This document shows positions 8,086 through 15,961 of a DNA stretch of 62,206 nt, piece after piece (the first letter of the stretch is position 1; each line of letters opens with the position of its first letter). This DNA is from Mesoaciditoga lauensis cd-1655R = DSM 25116. GTDB lineage: Bacteria; Thermotogota; Thermotogae; Mesoaciditogales; Mesoaciditogaceae. A program made the position numbers and the translations under genes. The notes under the pieces were generated by a model. That model worked only from the letters and a program-made list of their open reading frames with translations. It searched no databases and was not told the DNA's origin. The stretch lies in the NCBI RefSeq assembly GCF_000745455.1, contig NZ_JQJI01000010.1:1-62206 (forward strand), written 5' to 3'.

Positions 8086-9318
8086 CTATACTTCCCTTAT
8101 TCCTGGCACCAGGTACATGAATAATGAACCGAATGTTACCATGATACCAAGTGCAAGAAATATTATGGAGTTAGTCAAAATCGCCGATACCCATCCGATC
8201 AATGCAAGGGATACCGGCTGCAAAACGGTTCCAGCCGTTGTCAAGACGCTGAAAACTCTCCCACGTTTTTCATCCGGAATGATTCTTTGTAAAACGACCA
8301 TGAAAAGCACATCCGAAATCGATACACTAGTACCTATAAGAAATGAAAACACCAAAAACATCACGAAATTTGAGGCGAAACCCATGATTGAAAAAAGTAC
8401 TCCTGCCGCGAGCATGTTCAAAATTATCACGTTATGCTTCTTTTTTAGTTCTGGAAGAATCGAAAGTAATCCAGCTCCGATTATCATTCCCAGCGCGAAT
8501 GCACTGACAACATATCCAAGTTCCAACGCGCCAAGATGGTAAATGACCTTAACTTGTTTTGCTATAAGGATGTCGACTGGTGCAAAAGCAAAATTTAAGA
8601 GCGATGCTATTATCATGGTCCAAAATATCATCTTTTTGGCATATGTGAATTTCAGTCCCTCTTTAAAGTCGTGCAAAAAGGATTTTACCTTTTCGCTTTT
8701 TCTAAATCTCTGTTTGAAATCTATGAATATCTCTGTAAATGCTGAGATGAGAAATGATATTCCGTTCAAAGCAAACACAAAAAATGTACCCAAAAACCCA
8801 ACTAACACCCCTCCAATTGCCGGACCTATTATTTGAGTGAACTGCATGCCAGTTTGAAACAAACTGTTAGCTCTTGTTAAATGTTTATCGGGAACGATGT
8901 TCGGAATAGTAGCCTGCAACGATGGCCTAAAAAATGCAGCTCCAATCCCCATGAGAGCGGATATAAAATATATCCAAAAAGTGGTCAATTGATTTGTATA
9001 CGCAAGGTATGCCATCCATAATATCAACACGCCCCGTAACGCATCAGACAACACCACGATGGCTTTTCTGCTTATTCTATCGACGAGAACTCCGGCAAAC
9101 GGCCCGATTGCTGCCACTGGAATCATGTTGGAAGCGAACATCCATCCTATAACGATGCCTGATTGATTGGAAGGAAATTTTTCCATAATCCACCACATCA
9201 AAGCTATGTACTGGATGGAGTTCCCAACGGCAGAAACTATTTGCCCAAACCATAGAAGTACGTAATTTTTGTTAAAAAGCTTTTGCGGAATTTCCACGGC
9301 ATTTTCGTGTTCAGACAT
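8086..9318 (-). CDS. MFS transporter (DHA3-type drug/efflux family)
   Basis: A 410-residue, roughly 12-helix membrane protein (NYVLLWFGQIVSAVGNSIQYIALMWWIMEK at the start; cytoplasmic loop GPFAGVLVDRISRKAIVVLSD matches the MFS motif between helices 2 and 3). This N-terminal layout is typical of the efflux group that includes macrolide and siderophore exporters. The substrate cannot be read from sequence. It follows the small membrane protein gene by 22 bases and precedes the SHOCT-like gene by 12, so it belongs to the DUF2089-led operon, which suggests export in response to an envelope or drug signal. Confidence 0.88.
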   Translation of the reverse strand: MSEHENAVEIPQKLFNKNYVLLWFGQIVSAVGNSIQYIALMWWIMEKFPSNQSGIVIGWMFASNMIPVAAIGPFAGVLVDRISRKAIVVLSDALRGVLILWMAYLAYTNQLTTFWIYFISALMGIGAAFFRPSLQATIPNIVPDKHLTRANSLFQTGMQFTQIIGPAIGGVLVGFLGTFFVFALNGISFLISAFTEIFIDFKQRFRKSEKVKSFLHDFKEGLKFTYAKKMIFWTMIIASLLNFAFAPVDILIAKQVKVIYHLGALELGYVVSAFALGMIIGAGLLSILPELKKKHNVIILNMLAAGVLFSIMGFASNFVMFLVFSFLIGTSVSISDVLFMVVLQRIIPDEKRGRVFSVLTTAGTVLQPVSLALIGWVSAILTNSIIFLALGIMVTFGSLFMYLVPGIREV

Positions 9319-9340
9319 TTATCCCCTCCACCGATATGAG

Positions 9341-9664
9341 TTAGTCCTTCCAAAAATCAAACCTCTCTCTTCTTTTGAAAAGCATCTGAAGACCTATCGC
9401 TATTAGATATGAAGCTATGAAAGCCGCAAACGTTTGCCCATTAGTCATGGTTATAACGAAAACTCTTACAAAGAGAAAGATGGCAAATAGGATTCCGCCT
9501 ATTCCTATTAAATTCCCCTTTACCAACTCTCTTACGCCTTCAACTCCAAATAGTATTGCGAAAAACACTCCCACCATCATTCCTAACGTCACGTTCATCA
9601 TCCCAAAAATGGACAAAAAGCTTAACACACCTATCAATATTAAAAATACCGAAAAAGCTTTCAC
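9341..9664 (-). CDS. Small polytopic membrane protein (LiaI/DUF5668-like)
   Basis: A 107-residue protein with about four hydrophobic helices (FSVFLILIGVLSFLSIFGM, LGMMVGVFFAILFGVEGV, GIGGILFAIFLFVRVFVI, FAAFIASYLIAIGLQMLF) and a basic, charged tail KRRERFDFWKD. Such proteins accompany DUF4097 proteins in LiaI-LiaF-type stress loci. It begins at a GTG that overlaps the end of the DUF4097 gene by four bases, indicating translational coupling. Likely an envelope sensor or membrane partner; this is inferred from context. Confidence 0.7.
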   Translation of the reverse strand: MKAFSVFLILIGVLSFLSIFGMMNVTLGMMVGVFFAILFGVEGVRELVKGNLIGIGGILFAIFLFVRVFVITMTNGQTFAAFIASYLIAIGLQMLFKRRERFDFWKD

Positions 9665-10653
9665 TTTTCATCCTCCTCATCCAAAAATTTTTCTATTTCT
9701 TCTTCAGAATATCCCATCGTTTTCATGAGTTCCGAGATCTCTTCTTTTGTCGCTTTCCTTTCCTTCATGATATCACGTAACATCGTTTTGGTTTCATCGT
9801 TTTTGGAGGTGAACCCAAAATCTTCCTTAGTTTCATCATCATGGTCTTCAAACGCAATTTCTAGGTCTCCAGAAACGCTTTTGAAATTAAAAATTGATGC
9901 GGGATTTTTGTCGGTGTTGAAAGAAAGGTTTTTTGCTTTGCCTTCAATCACCCTTTCCCCCATTTTCACTTTCCCGCTTACGGTTGAAAAGTCCACCTGT
10001 AAAGACGGCTTAGAGGAAAAGAATATCTTTGCATCACCTGAAATCGTCTTGATGTTCAACCGTTCAAATGAAGGATCTATTCCATCTATTTTCACGTTCC
10101 CTGATACCGAATGAATAACGGCTTCAGAAAAGGAACCCTCTTTTAAAGATACACATCCTGAGATACAACGGATTTCTAACTTTTTCATATCGGCTAACTC
10201 GCTGATTTTCACATCTCCGCTTGTTGTTTTTGCTTCAACGTCTCCACATTTTCCACCTGTGATGTTCAAATCTCCCGAAACACTCGTTACTCTTATTGCT
10301 TTTAAAGATACGTCACTTATACGAACATCACCAGAAGTGCTCTTCACGGTCAAAGTGATTCCCTTTGGAACTTTTATAGTAGCGTTTAAAACTCTAAATG
10401 AAGGAAAGACCGTTCCAAAAAATGAAATTGAAAAAGCTTTTTTCTTTAAAAAGAAAACATCCATCACATCACCATGATTTTCTACGATCGGTTTGTACTC
10501 TTCTACCTCGCTCTTAAAACCTGACAGTTCCACCTCCATGTCCAATGCATTTTCATTCCAAGAGAGAAAATTCATATCTGTGGAAATGGAATGAAAAATT
10601 ATCTCTCTCACATTGGGCGTACTTTCAAAATGAAAGCTCTTAGTCGTTTTCAT
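9661..10653 (-). CDS. DUF4097 beta-repeat protein with SHOCT-like tail
   Basis: A 330-residue protein with a long ladder of short beta repeats marked by SGD/SGN turns (VKSTSGDVRI, VTSVSGDLNI, AKTTSGDVKI, IHSVSGNVKI, IKTISGDAKI, FSTVSGKVKM, FKSVSGDLEI), the DUF4097/YvlB-LiaG signature. The C-terminus (MLRDIMKERKATKEEISELMKTMGYSEEEIEKFL) is a SHOCT-like helical hairpin. No signal peptide or membrane helix is seen, so it is probably cytoplasmic or bound through the neighbouring membrane protein. It overlaps the DUF2089 gene by 14 bases and the next gene by 4. Probably a scaffold or sensor in envelope stress; the exact role is unknown. Confidence 0.85.
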   Translation of the reverse strand: MKTTKSFHFESTPNVREIIFHSISTDMNFLSWNENALDMEVELSGFKSEVEEYKPIVENHGDVMDVFFLKKKAFSISFFGTVFPSFRVLNATIKVPKGITLTVKSTSGDVRISDVSLKAIRVTSVSGDLNITGGKCGDVEAKTTSGDVKISELADMKKLEIRCISGCVSLKEGSFSEAVIHSVSGNVKIDGIDPSFERLNIKTISGDAKIFFSSKPSLQVDFSTVSGKVKMGERVIEGKAKNLSFNTDKNPASIFNFKSVSGDLEIAFEDHDDETKEDFGFTSKNDETKTMLRDIMKERKATKEEISELMKTMGYSEEEIEKFLDEEDEK

Positions 10654-11017
10654 CTTTTTTCATCCCCTTCAACATGGATATAGCCTCACTGGCGCTTATT
10701 TGACCATCTTTCAATTTCTCCAGGATTTCTCGTTCGCTCGCTCTTTCTTCATCTTCCACATCGTATCCCAACGCCTTGACTATCTCATTTAATCGATTTC
10801 TCGCAGTGGGATAGGAAATACCCAGTTCCTTTTGAACTTCACTCAAATTTCCACGATTCTTCAAAAAAATCTTGACAAAATCCATTTGTTCTTTTGAAAG
10901 AGCAAAAAGCCCATCTATTTCAAACCTTCCAGTAACTCCCGTACCGCATACGGGACACTTCAAAGCCACCACATCCATTTTGTGCCCACATGAAGGGCAA
11001 CGGGTTACAAGTGCCAT
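10640..11017 (-). CDS. DUF2089-family transcriptional regulator
   Basis: A 125-residue protein: N-terminal zinc ribbon CPSCGHKMDVVALKCPVCG (two CxxC pairs), a helix-turn-helix (FVKIFLKNRGNLSEVQKELGISYPTARNRLNEIVKALG) and a C-terminal SHOCT-like motif (ILEKLKDGQISASEAISMLKGM). This is the DUF2089 layout. ATG 11015-11017 follows TAGGAG at good spacing; the TTG at 11041 is less likely. It is the first gene of the operon. Its promoter (11094-11122) carries a palindrome at the -10 box and three AAATCAAA boxes, consistent with autoregulation. The DNA target is inferred, not shown. Confidence 0.88.
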   Translation of the reverse strand: MALVTRCPSCGHKMDVVALKCPVCGTGVTGRFEIDGLFALSKEQMDFVKIFLKNRGNLSEVQKELGISYPTARNRLNEIVKALGYDVEDEERASEREILEKLKDGQISASEAISMLKGMKKDEND

Positions 11018-11056
11018 TCGATCATCTCCTAACGATTCCAATACTTTTTGAATCGA

Positions 11057-11106
11057 AAATCAAATTATTTAAATCAAACTTCAATTTTATTGAATTATAA
11101 ATCAAA
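11057..11106 (-). promoter_or_regulatory. Three AAATCAAA boxes at the DUF2089 promoter
   Basis: AAATCAAA occurs at 11057-11064, 11071-11078 and 11099-11106 (TTTGATTT on the transcribed strand). They bracket the palindrome at 11080-11094 and run from the -10/spacer into the leader. They may be regulator half-sites, or may reflect local AT richness. Confidence 0.4.
11080..11094. promoter_or_regulatory. Palindromic operator TTCAA-N5-TTGAA
   Basis: A perfect 15-base palindrome (TTCAATTTTATTGAA) that shares its last base with the -10 hexamer of the minus-strand promoter. The same arms in the same position relative to TATAAT occur at 62086-62100 upstream of the UbiA-family gene. Confidence 0.6.
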
Positions 11107-11122
11107 AATTTTTACTTGTCAA
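11094..11122 (-). promoter_or_regulatory. Sigma-A-type promoter of the DUF2089 operon
   Basis: On the minus strand TTGACA (11117-11122), 17-base spacer, TATAAT (11094-11099): both hexamers match consensus. Transcription would start near 11087, about 70 bases before the DUF2089 ATG. Confidence 0.85.
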
Positions 11123-11164
11123 GAAAAATTTTGACAAAATCCCAACACATCTCTAATACAAAGG

Positions 11165-11421
11165 TTGAAAAATCAACGGATGTGTTGAGAAAGCGAAGCA
11201 CTCACGGGTGAGTTGTCTGAGCGTGCCTCATATTTTGAATTTTAAGATAGAAAAAAGAGCGAATCCGTTTTGACAGAACCTCGAAAAAATTGCCTTGACC
11301 GCTTGGAAAACGGGTTTTAAATCAAAAAGAATTGTATTTCAATTGTTGCTCACATGTTCTCATAGAAAATTTTTCTAATGTCTCTTGTAATACCTTTCGT
11401 AATGTTCACGCACAACATGAG
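11165..11421 (-). repeat. Dispersed repeat family A, inverted copy
   Basis: Contains AAGCACTCACGGGTGAGT, TCTGAGCGTGCCTCATATTT, AGAGCGAATCCGTTTTGACAG, CCGCTTGGAAAACGG and the terminal repeat GTTCACGCACAACATGAG ending at 11421. The end near 11165 is truncated. It fills most of the 491-base gap between the divergent DUF2089 and Rrf2 genes; the rest holds their promoters. Confidence 0.8.
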
Positions 11422-11444
11422 GAGTTATAAAGTAACAATAGATA

Positions 11445-11472
11445 TTGAAAAGTTGACCATTTAGGTTATAAT
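11445..11472 (+). promoter_or_regulatory. Promoter of the Rrf2-rubredoxin operon
   Basis: TTGAAA (11445-11450), 16-base spacer, TATAAT (11467-11472), 36 bases before the ATG of the Rrf2 gene, whose Shine-Dalgarno is GAGGTG. It begins 23 bases after the end of the inverted family A element. Confidence 0.7.
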
Positions 11473-11508
11473 ACAAGAAAGTGATACGAATAAGTTTGAG
11501 GTGATTTA

Positions 11509-11949
11509 ATGTTAGATCTTTCAACTAAAAGTGCTTATGCTACCCGTGCCGTCTATGAATTATCGCGTGCTTGGAACAAGGGAATTAAAAAACTGACCTT
11601 GAAGGAAATCGTTGAAAAACAAGATGTTCCCTCTGATTACATGGAAAAACTTCTTTTTAACTTGAAAAAAGTTGGCATAGTGAAGACCATTCGCGGGAAA
11701 AACGGTGGATATGCGCTAAACAAGGAACCAAGCGAAATAAGAATTTCGGATGTGGTATTAGCTTTAGAAAATCCAATAAAAAGGTTGAATTGCATTCATA
11801 CAAAAAACAACGGAAAAAGATGCAACAATTTTGAGGAATGTTCTATAAAGTACATTTGGGAAGAAGCTTACAATGCGATGGTAAATACTTTTTCCAAATA
11901 CACGTTCCAAGATCTTGTGGAGATGGAAAAAAGGAAAATTAAAAGATGA
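11509..11949 (+). CDS. Rrf2-family transcriptional regulator, probable Fe-S sensor
   Basis: A 146-residue winged-helix protein: MLDLSTKSAYATRAVYELSR, wing KLLFNLKKVGIVKTIRGKNGGYALNKEPSEIRISDVVLALE, and a cysteine cluster C-x9-C-x5-C (CIHTKNNGKRCNNFEECSIKYIW). This is the IscR/NsrR/RsrR layout that usually ligates an Fe-S cluster. It heads an operon with an unknown protein and rubredoxin, so oxidative, nitrosative or iron stress is the likely signal. It overlaps the next gene by four bases (ATGA). The regulon beyond this operon cannot be seen. Confidence 0.92.
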   Translation: MLDLSTKSAYATRAVYELSRAWNKGIKKLTLKEIVEKQDVPSDYMEKLLFNLKKVGIVKTIRGKNGGYALNKEPSEIRISDVVLALENPIKRLNCIHTKNNGKRCNNFEECSIKYIWEEAYNAMVNTFSKYTFQDLVEMEKRKIKR

Positions 11950-12380
11950 AAAGCATGTTTTTAGACAGGAGCAAAGATTTTTTTGAGATCCTTGCTTTTG
12001 AGAAAAGTAAATGGGCTGATTTCTACTTTGAATATATCAAAAACGCTCCGAGTGCTTTTTCGCTTTATCACAAAGCCATAGGACTGACAGATGAAAAGAT
12101 TCGTGAACGTCTGCTTTCGTTTGAAAGAAGATTTTTGGACAAGTGTTACCAATCCATTTCATCCCTTGCACCTTACGAGTACGAAACAGCGAGAAAAGTC
12201 GTTGAACTTTCAAAAGAGAAGGATTTAACTCTGTCTAAATTGAAAATCTACATAGTTGGGGCACTTGATTTTGATGCTATTTACAAGTTAGATGAAAATA
12301 GAATTTTCATCGATGTTTTAGTGCTTTCTAAAATGGGGTTTTCTAAGCTTCCAGAATTGGTGATTGAAGAGTTAAGCTAA
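11946..12380 (+). CDS. Unknown protein between Rrf2 regulator and rubredoxin
   Basis: A 144-residue, mostly helical soluble protein (MKSMFLDRSKDFFEILAFEKSKWADFYFEYIKNAPSAFSLYH...SALAPYEYETARKVVELSKEKDLTLSKL). No signal peptide, no membrane segment, one cysteine (near residue 61) and no visible metal motif. It overlaps the Rrf2 stop by four bases and is 33 bases before rubredoxin, so it is co-transcribed and probably part of the same stress response. I do not recognise a family; a diverged ferritin-like or helical scaffold is possible but the usual ExxH pairs are absent. Confidence 0.7.
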   Translation: MKSMFLDRSKDFFEILAFEKSKWADFYFEYIKNAPSAFSLYHKAIGLTDEKIRERLLSFERRFLDKCYQSISSLAPYEYETARKVVELSKEKDLTLSKLKIYIVGALDFDAIYKLDENRIFIDVLVLSKMGFSKLPELVIEELS

Positions 12381-12413
12381 TTCTGGACATTTTCAAAATA
12401 AGGAGGGAAAAAG

Positions 12414-12587
12414 ATGTCCGAAGATATGAAAAAATACGTTTGCACTTTGTGTGGCTACATTTACGATCCAGAGAAAGGTGATCCAGATAATGGCATCGAA
12501 GCTGGTACGCCATTTTCAAAATTACCAGACGATTGGGTATGCCCCGACTGTGGGGCTCCAAAAGATGCCTTTGAACCTATGGAATAA
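12414..12587 (+). CDS. Rubredoxin
   Basis: A 57-residue protein not reached by a 60-residue cut-off. It has both iron-binding loops, [12 protein letters not shown] near residue 8 and [11 protein letters not shown] near residue 41, with the intervening [19 protein letters not shown] typical of rubredoxins. The single iron in four Cys ligands carries one electron, commonly to rubrerythrin, superoxide reductase or flavodiiron proteins in anaerobes. AGGAGGG lies 6 bases upstream of the ATG. It is the last gene of the Rrf2 operon and is followed by a terminator. Confidence 0.97.
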   Translation: MSEDMKKYVCTLCGYIYDPEKGDPDNGIEAGTPFSKLPDDWVCPDCGAPKDAFEPME

Positions 12588-12614
12588 GTATTTATTTTAT
12601 TAATTTTAAAACTA

Positions 12615-12642
12615 CAAAAGGCTCCCTTAAAGGAGCCTTTTG
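12615..12642. terminator. Bidirectional terminator between rubredoxin and htrA
   Basis: CAAAAGGCTCC / GGAGCCTTTTG forms an 11-bp stem with A and T flanks on both sides, lying between the convergent rubredoxin and HtrA genes. Confidence 0.88.
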
Positions 12643-12665
12643 TATCGGAGTAGGGTAAGCTGAGT

Positions 12666-14078
12666 TTACTTGTTAAAGATCACAAGCATTTCCATTCCTT
12701 GTGAATAAGCAGTTAATGCAACCGTATGGCCTTTCTTTATCTTGCCGTAAACATTTTCAAAATCCTTCAAAGACGAAATTTTCCGGTTATTCACGGTCAT
12801 TATAACATCTCCTGGCTGCAAACCCGCCATGGCGGCTGGGCTCGACGGATCAACATCTATTACCACTACACCTTTTATGTTAGAAGGGAGGGAGTATTTC
12901 GCTATGTAAGCATCATTCAAATCGGCTACTTTGAAACCATCAGCTTCATACGAAGATGACAATTGAAATACTTTTTGCGATGAAAGCACCACTTTAAGAG
13001 TTAAATACTTGCCATCACGGTAGATCTTCACACTTACGGTATCTCCCGGTGCATATTGATGAATTGTGCTAACCAGTTTATCAGCACTTGTGATCTTGAT
13101 GCCGTTGAGTTCCACTATGACGTCTTTTATTCTTATTCCAGCTTTGGCAGCTCCTGAGTTTGGTACAACACCGACAACAAGAGCACCTGTTATATTCCCG
13201 AGCCCTAAATTCTTGGCCAAGTCGGATGTTAAATTCCTAACTTGTACTCCTAAGTAACCAGAGCCTTCGCCTTTCATAAGTCTCGAAACGAGGGTCTTAG
13301 CGGTGTTTATGGGAATGGCAAAGCCCAAACCCTGTCCTTGAGAAGGACTTATTATTGCCGTGTTTATCCCTATGACCCTTCCATGAATATCTACCAAAGG
13401 TCCTCCACTGTTTCCCGGGTTGATGGCAGCATCCGTTTGAATCATGTTGTAGTAATAGCCGTTTCCATCTGGTTTGGGAACTTCTCTGTTAATAGCGCTT
13501 ACTATTCCACTCGTTACAGTGTAATCAAGACCAAAAGGATTACCTATTGCTATAACGTACTGACCAACTTCCACTTTGTTGGAATCTCCCAAAACGGCAG
13601 CTGGGAATTTTGTTCCGGCAGGAGCATCTATTTTTATCACAGCGAGATCGTTGGTCGGATCTCCTCCTAAAACCTTTCCTTTGTATTTCTTACCGTCCAA
13701 TAAAGTTATTTCAGCTTCCTTAGCGGTACCAACCACGTGATAATTCGTTAAGACGTATCCCTTACTATCGAAAATAATTCCAGATCCCAAACTCTCAACT
13801 TGTTCTTTTTGCTGCGGACCCATTCCAAAGAACTGCTTGAAGAACGGATCGTTAAAGAACGGATTAACGGATGTTTGCACCGTTTTATGAACAACTATTC
13901 GCACGACTGCCGGTGATACCGCTTTTGCGACTGCGATAACGGGGCTTTTTACATTTGGATTGAGATACCCGTAACTTGGCGTTGTTGCTGCAATATTGCT
14001 CTCTCCAGCTGCAAATGTGAAAACGCCTAACAACGCGATCAGGGTCACTGCTACTAAGGTATTCCTTACTCTTTTCAT
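12666..14078 (-). CDS. htrA: HtrA/DegP-family serine protease
   Basis: Envelope protease/chaperone. The 470-residue protein has an N-terminal signal/anchor (LVAVTLIALLGVFTFAAG), a trypsin-like domain with the triad His114 (LTNYHVVG), Asp144 (DPTNDLAVI) and Ser224 (NPGNSGGPL), then two PDZ domains (about 260-355 beginning GYLGVQVRNL and 380-470). It acts outside the inner membrane on misfolded proteins. The start is ATG 14076-14078, 7 bases after AGGAGG; a GTG two codons earlier is possible. It stands alone, flanked by a terminator and, upstream, a repeat element. Confidence 0.95.
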   Translation of the reverse strand: MKRVRNTLVAVTLIALLGVFTFAAGESNIAATTPSYGYLNPNVKSPVIAVAKAVSPAVVRIVVHKTVQTSVNPFFNDPFFKQFFGMGPQQKEQVESLGSGIIFDSKGYVLTNYHVVGTAKEAEITLLDGKKYKGKVLGGDPTNDLAVIKIDAPAGTKFPAAVLGDSNKVEVGQYVIAIGNPFGLDYTVTSGIVSAINREVPKPDGNGYYYNMIQTDAAINPGNSGGPLVDIHGRVIGINTAIISPSQGQGLGFAIPINTAKTLVSRLMKGEGSGYLGVQVRNLTSDLAKNLGLGNITGALVVGVVPNSGAAKAGIRIKDVIVELNGIKITSADKLVSTIHQYAPGDTVSVKIYRDGKYLTLKVVLSSQKVFQLSSSYEADGFKVADLNDAYIAKYSLPSNIKGVVVIDVDPSSPAAMAGLQPGDVIMTVNNRKISSLKDFENVYGKIKKGHTVALTAYSQGMEMLVIFNK

Positions 14079-14178
14079 ACGCACACCTCCTAATTTTTTG
14101 GTTTTCTTACAACTCCAAAAAATTTGACGGAGAAATATGAAAAGAAGTTCAAATCATGATTTACAGTTATCTCTTAAA

Positions 14179-14553
14179 TTAAGAATTCATGTTGTGCGTG
14201 AACATTACGAAAAGTTTACAAGAGACATTACAAAAATTTTCTATGAAAACATATAAGCAGCATTTAACAACACTTTTTGATTTAAAACCCGCTTTCCAAG
14301 CGACCAAGGCATTTTTTTCGAAGTCCTGTCAGAACGGATTCGCTCTTCTTTCCGTCTTCTTAATTCAAAATATGAGGCACGCTCAGACATTCATCCATGA
14401 GTGCTTCGCTTTCTCGGTACGTCCTGTGCCTCTCAACCTCATATTTTGAATTCTCAACCGGCGAGCTCATATGTTCTGACAAGTACTTCGAGGGTGAGGT
14501 TTAATCCCTTTTTGAAATGCTTTGTAACATTGACGCACGATGTGAGTTAAGAA
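14179..14553 (+). repeat. MITE-like element, family A, full-length with 7-bp target duplication
   Basis: The element spans 14186-14546 (361 bp), flanked by exact 7-bp repeats TTAAGAA at 14179-14185 and 14547-14553. The ends are inverted repeats (TTCATGTTGTGCGTGAACAT and, reversed, CTCACATCGTGCGTCAATGT). Inside are nested inverted repeats: CGAAGTCCTGTCAGAAC with GTTCTGACAAGTACTTCG, and TTCAAAATATGAGG with CCTCATATTTTGAA. No real protein is encoded. It occupies the gap between htrA and the CoA-transferase genes. Confidence 0.88.
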
Positions 14554-14606
14554 GCAATATAAAACATCAGAGAACAACTCTCTTTTCACTACTTACTATT
14601 AACTTC

Positions 14607-15257
14607 TTACACTTTCATCGTTTCCACTTTTTCCGGAATGATAAGGTGAGCATCTGTATTTTGAACAACTTCTTCAACGGTTGTGTCAGGTGATATTTCC
14701 TTAAGCAGCAATCCATCTTCAACTGGTTTTATGACGGCCAATTCCGTTACGATAAGATCCACTCTTCTTGTGGAAGTCACCGGCAAAGTGCATTTTTTGA
14801 CTATTTTGGGATGCCCTTTTGCCGTGTGAGTCATGGCTATGATGACTTTCTTTGCACCCGTTACCAGGTCCATGGCTCCACCCATGCCAGGCACCATCTT
14901 CCCTGGAATCATCCAATTAGCGAGATGGCCTTCCTCATCAACTTGTAAACCACCAAGCACGGTTACATCCAAGTGTCCACCCCTTATCAGACCAAACGAA
15001 ACGGAACTATCAAAGCATGCTGCGCCAGGAAGAGCAGTGACGAATTTTCCGCTTGCATTTGTCAGGTCTGGGTTCTTGTTCGTTTCAGATGCTTCTGGTC
15101 CCATGCCGATTATTCCGTTTTCAGATTGAAAAAAAACGGTTATTTCTGGGGGAATGTAATTGGAAACCAAAGTTGGAATGCCTATTCCCAGATTAACAAC
15201 GTCCCCATCTTTAAGCTCTTGAGCCACTCTTTTTGCTATCAAAGTTTTAGCGTCCAT
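14607..15257 (-). CDS. atoA: 3-oxoacid (acetoacetate/butyrate-type) CoA-transferase, subunit B
   Basis: Transfers CoA between acyl-CoAs and acetate or acetoacetate. The 216-residue subunit carries GIGIPTLVSNYIP, the catalytic glutamate in FQSENGIIGMGP and GAMDLVTGAKKVIIAMTHT. ATG 15255-15257 lies 8 bases after GGGAGG; an alternative ATG (15263) overlaps the atoD stop as ATGA. It is the second half of a two-gene enzyme with the upstream gene. In lysine-fermenting anaerobes such enzymes activate acetoacetate or butyrate, which fits kal and kce elsewhere in this window. Confidence 0.93.
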   Translation of the reverse strand: MDAKTLIAKRVAQELKDGDVVNLGIGIPTLVSNYIPPEITVFFQSENGIIGMGPEASETNKNPDLTNASGKFVTALPGAACFDSSVSFGLIRGGHLDVTVLGGLQVDEEGHLANWMIPGKMVPGMGGAMDLVTGAKKVIIAMTHTAKGHPKIVKKCTLPVTSTRRVDLIVTELAVIKPVEDGLLLKEISPDTTVEEVVQNTDAHLIIPEKVETMKV

Positions 15258-15259
15258 TT

Positions 15260-15913
15260 TCATTTCCTCCCTTCCACCACAACGTAGTCAACCAAAACAT
15301 GAGGCGTATGGACTTCCTCTGGAGGAATAGAGCCTGTTGGAACTATTTCCTCAACTTCAGCTATCACAACATCCGCGGCCATGGCCATAAGTGGATTGAA
15401 ATTTCGGGCAGTTAAAGAGTAATAGAGGTTCCCCAAATAATCAGCTTTTTTTGCCTTTAAAAGTGCAAAATCTGCATGAAGTGGCAATTCCAGCAGGTAT
15501 TTTTTTCCGTTTACCTCGATAACTTCTTTGCCGTCTTGAACCAGCGTTCCAACGCCTGTAGGCGTTAATATTCCACCCAATCCCACACCGGCGGCACGAA
15601 TTCTTTCCGCAAACGTTCCTTGGGGAACGAGTTCAACTTCCAATTCTTTGTTTATCATCTGTCTTTGAGTCTCTGGATTTGTTCCCATGTGAGACGTTAT
15701 GAGTTTCTTTACCAGCTTTGCGACTATGAGTTTTCCAATGCCCGTTTCCGGAAAAGCTGAATCATTGGAAATCACCGTGAGAGCCTTTTTACTCTCGCTC
15801 ACCAATCCATCCATCAACTCTTCCGGGGAACCAAACCCCAAGAAACCCCCTACCATTATGGTGGAGCCTTCTTCTATCATATCGATGGCTTCTTTTAGAT
15901 CTATGATCTTCAT
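15260..15913 (-). CDS. atoD: 3-oxoacid CoA-transferase, subunit A
   Basis: A 217-residue subunit with the CoA-binding motif [16 protein letters not shown] and [32 protein letters not shown], characteristic of AtoD/ScoA. It pairs with the overlapping downstream subunit B gene. It is 48 bases downstream of wtpC and may be co-transcribed with the tungstate transporter. The start ATG 15911-15913 has no adjacent Shine-Dalgarno; GGGGGAAGG lies 30 or more bases upstream, separated from the start by a hairpin (15921-15945). Confidence 0.93.
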   Translation of the reverse strand: [217 protein letters not shown]

Positions 15914-15920
15914 ATCGTGC

Positions 15921-15952
15921 GGTCAACGCTTTTTTAGCGAGGACCTTCCCCC
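15921..15952 (-). promoter_or_regulatory. Shine-Dalgarno followed by hairpin before atoD
   Basis: On the minus strand GGGGGA (15947-15952) is followed by GGTC-CT-CGCT-AAAAA-AGCG-TT-GACC (15921-15945), then seven bases and the ATG. Folding the hairpin would bring the Shine-Dalgarno within about 9 bases of the start. Confidence 0.45.
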
Positions 15953-15961
15953 TTTCTGTTT

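Noticed and set aside
12666-14078. Frame or catalytic defects in the HtrA protease
   Set aside because: The His, Asp and Ser of the triad and both PDZ domains are intact.
14189-14449. Open frames inside the family A elements (for example 14189-14449, 47521-47709, 57461-57799, 4900-5184)
   Set aside because: They are similar to each other only because the DNA repeats, run through the nested hairpins, lack Shine-Dalgarno sequences and change frame between copies.
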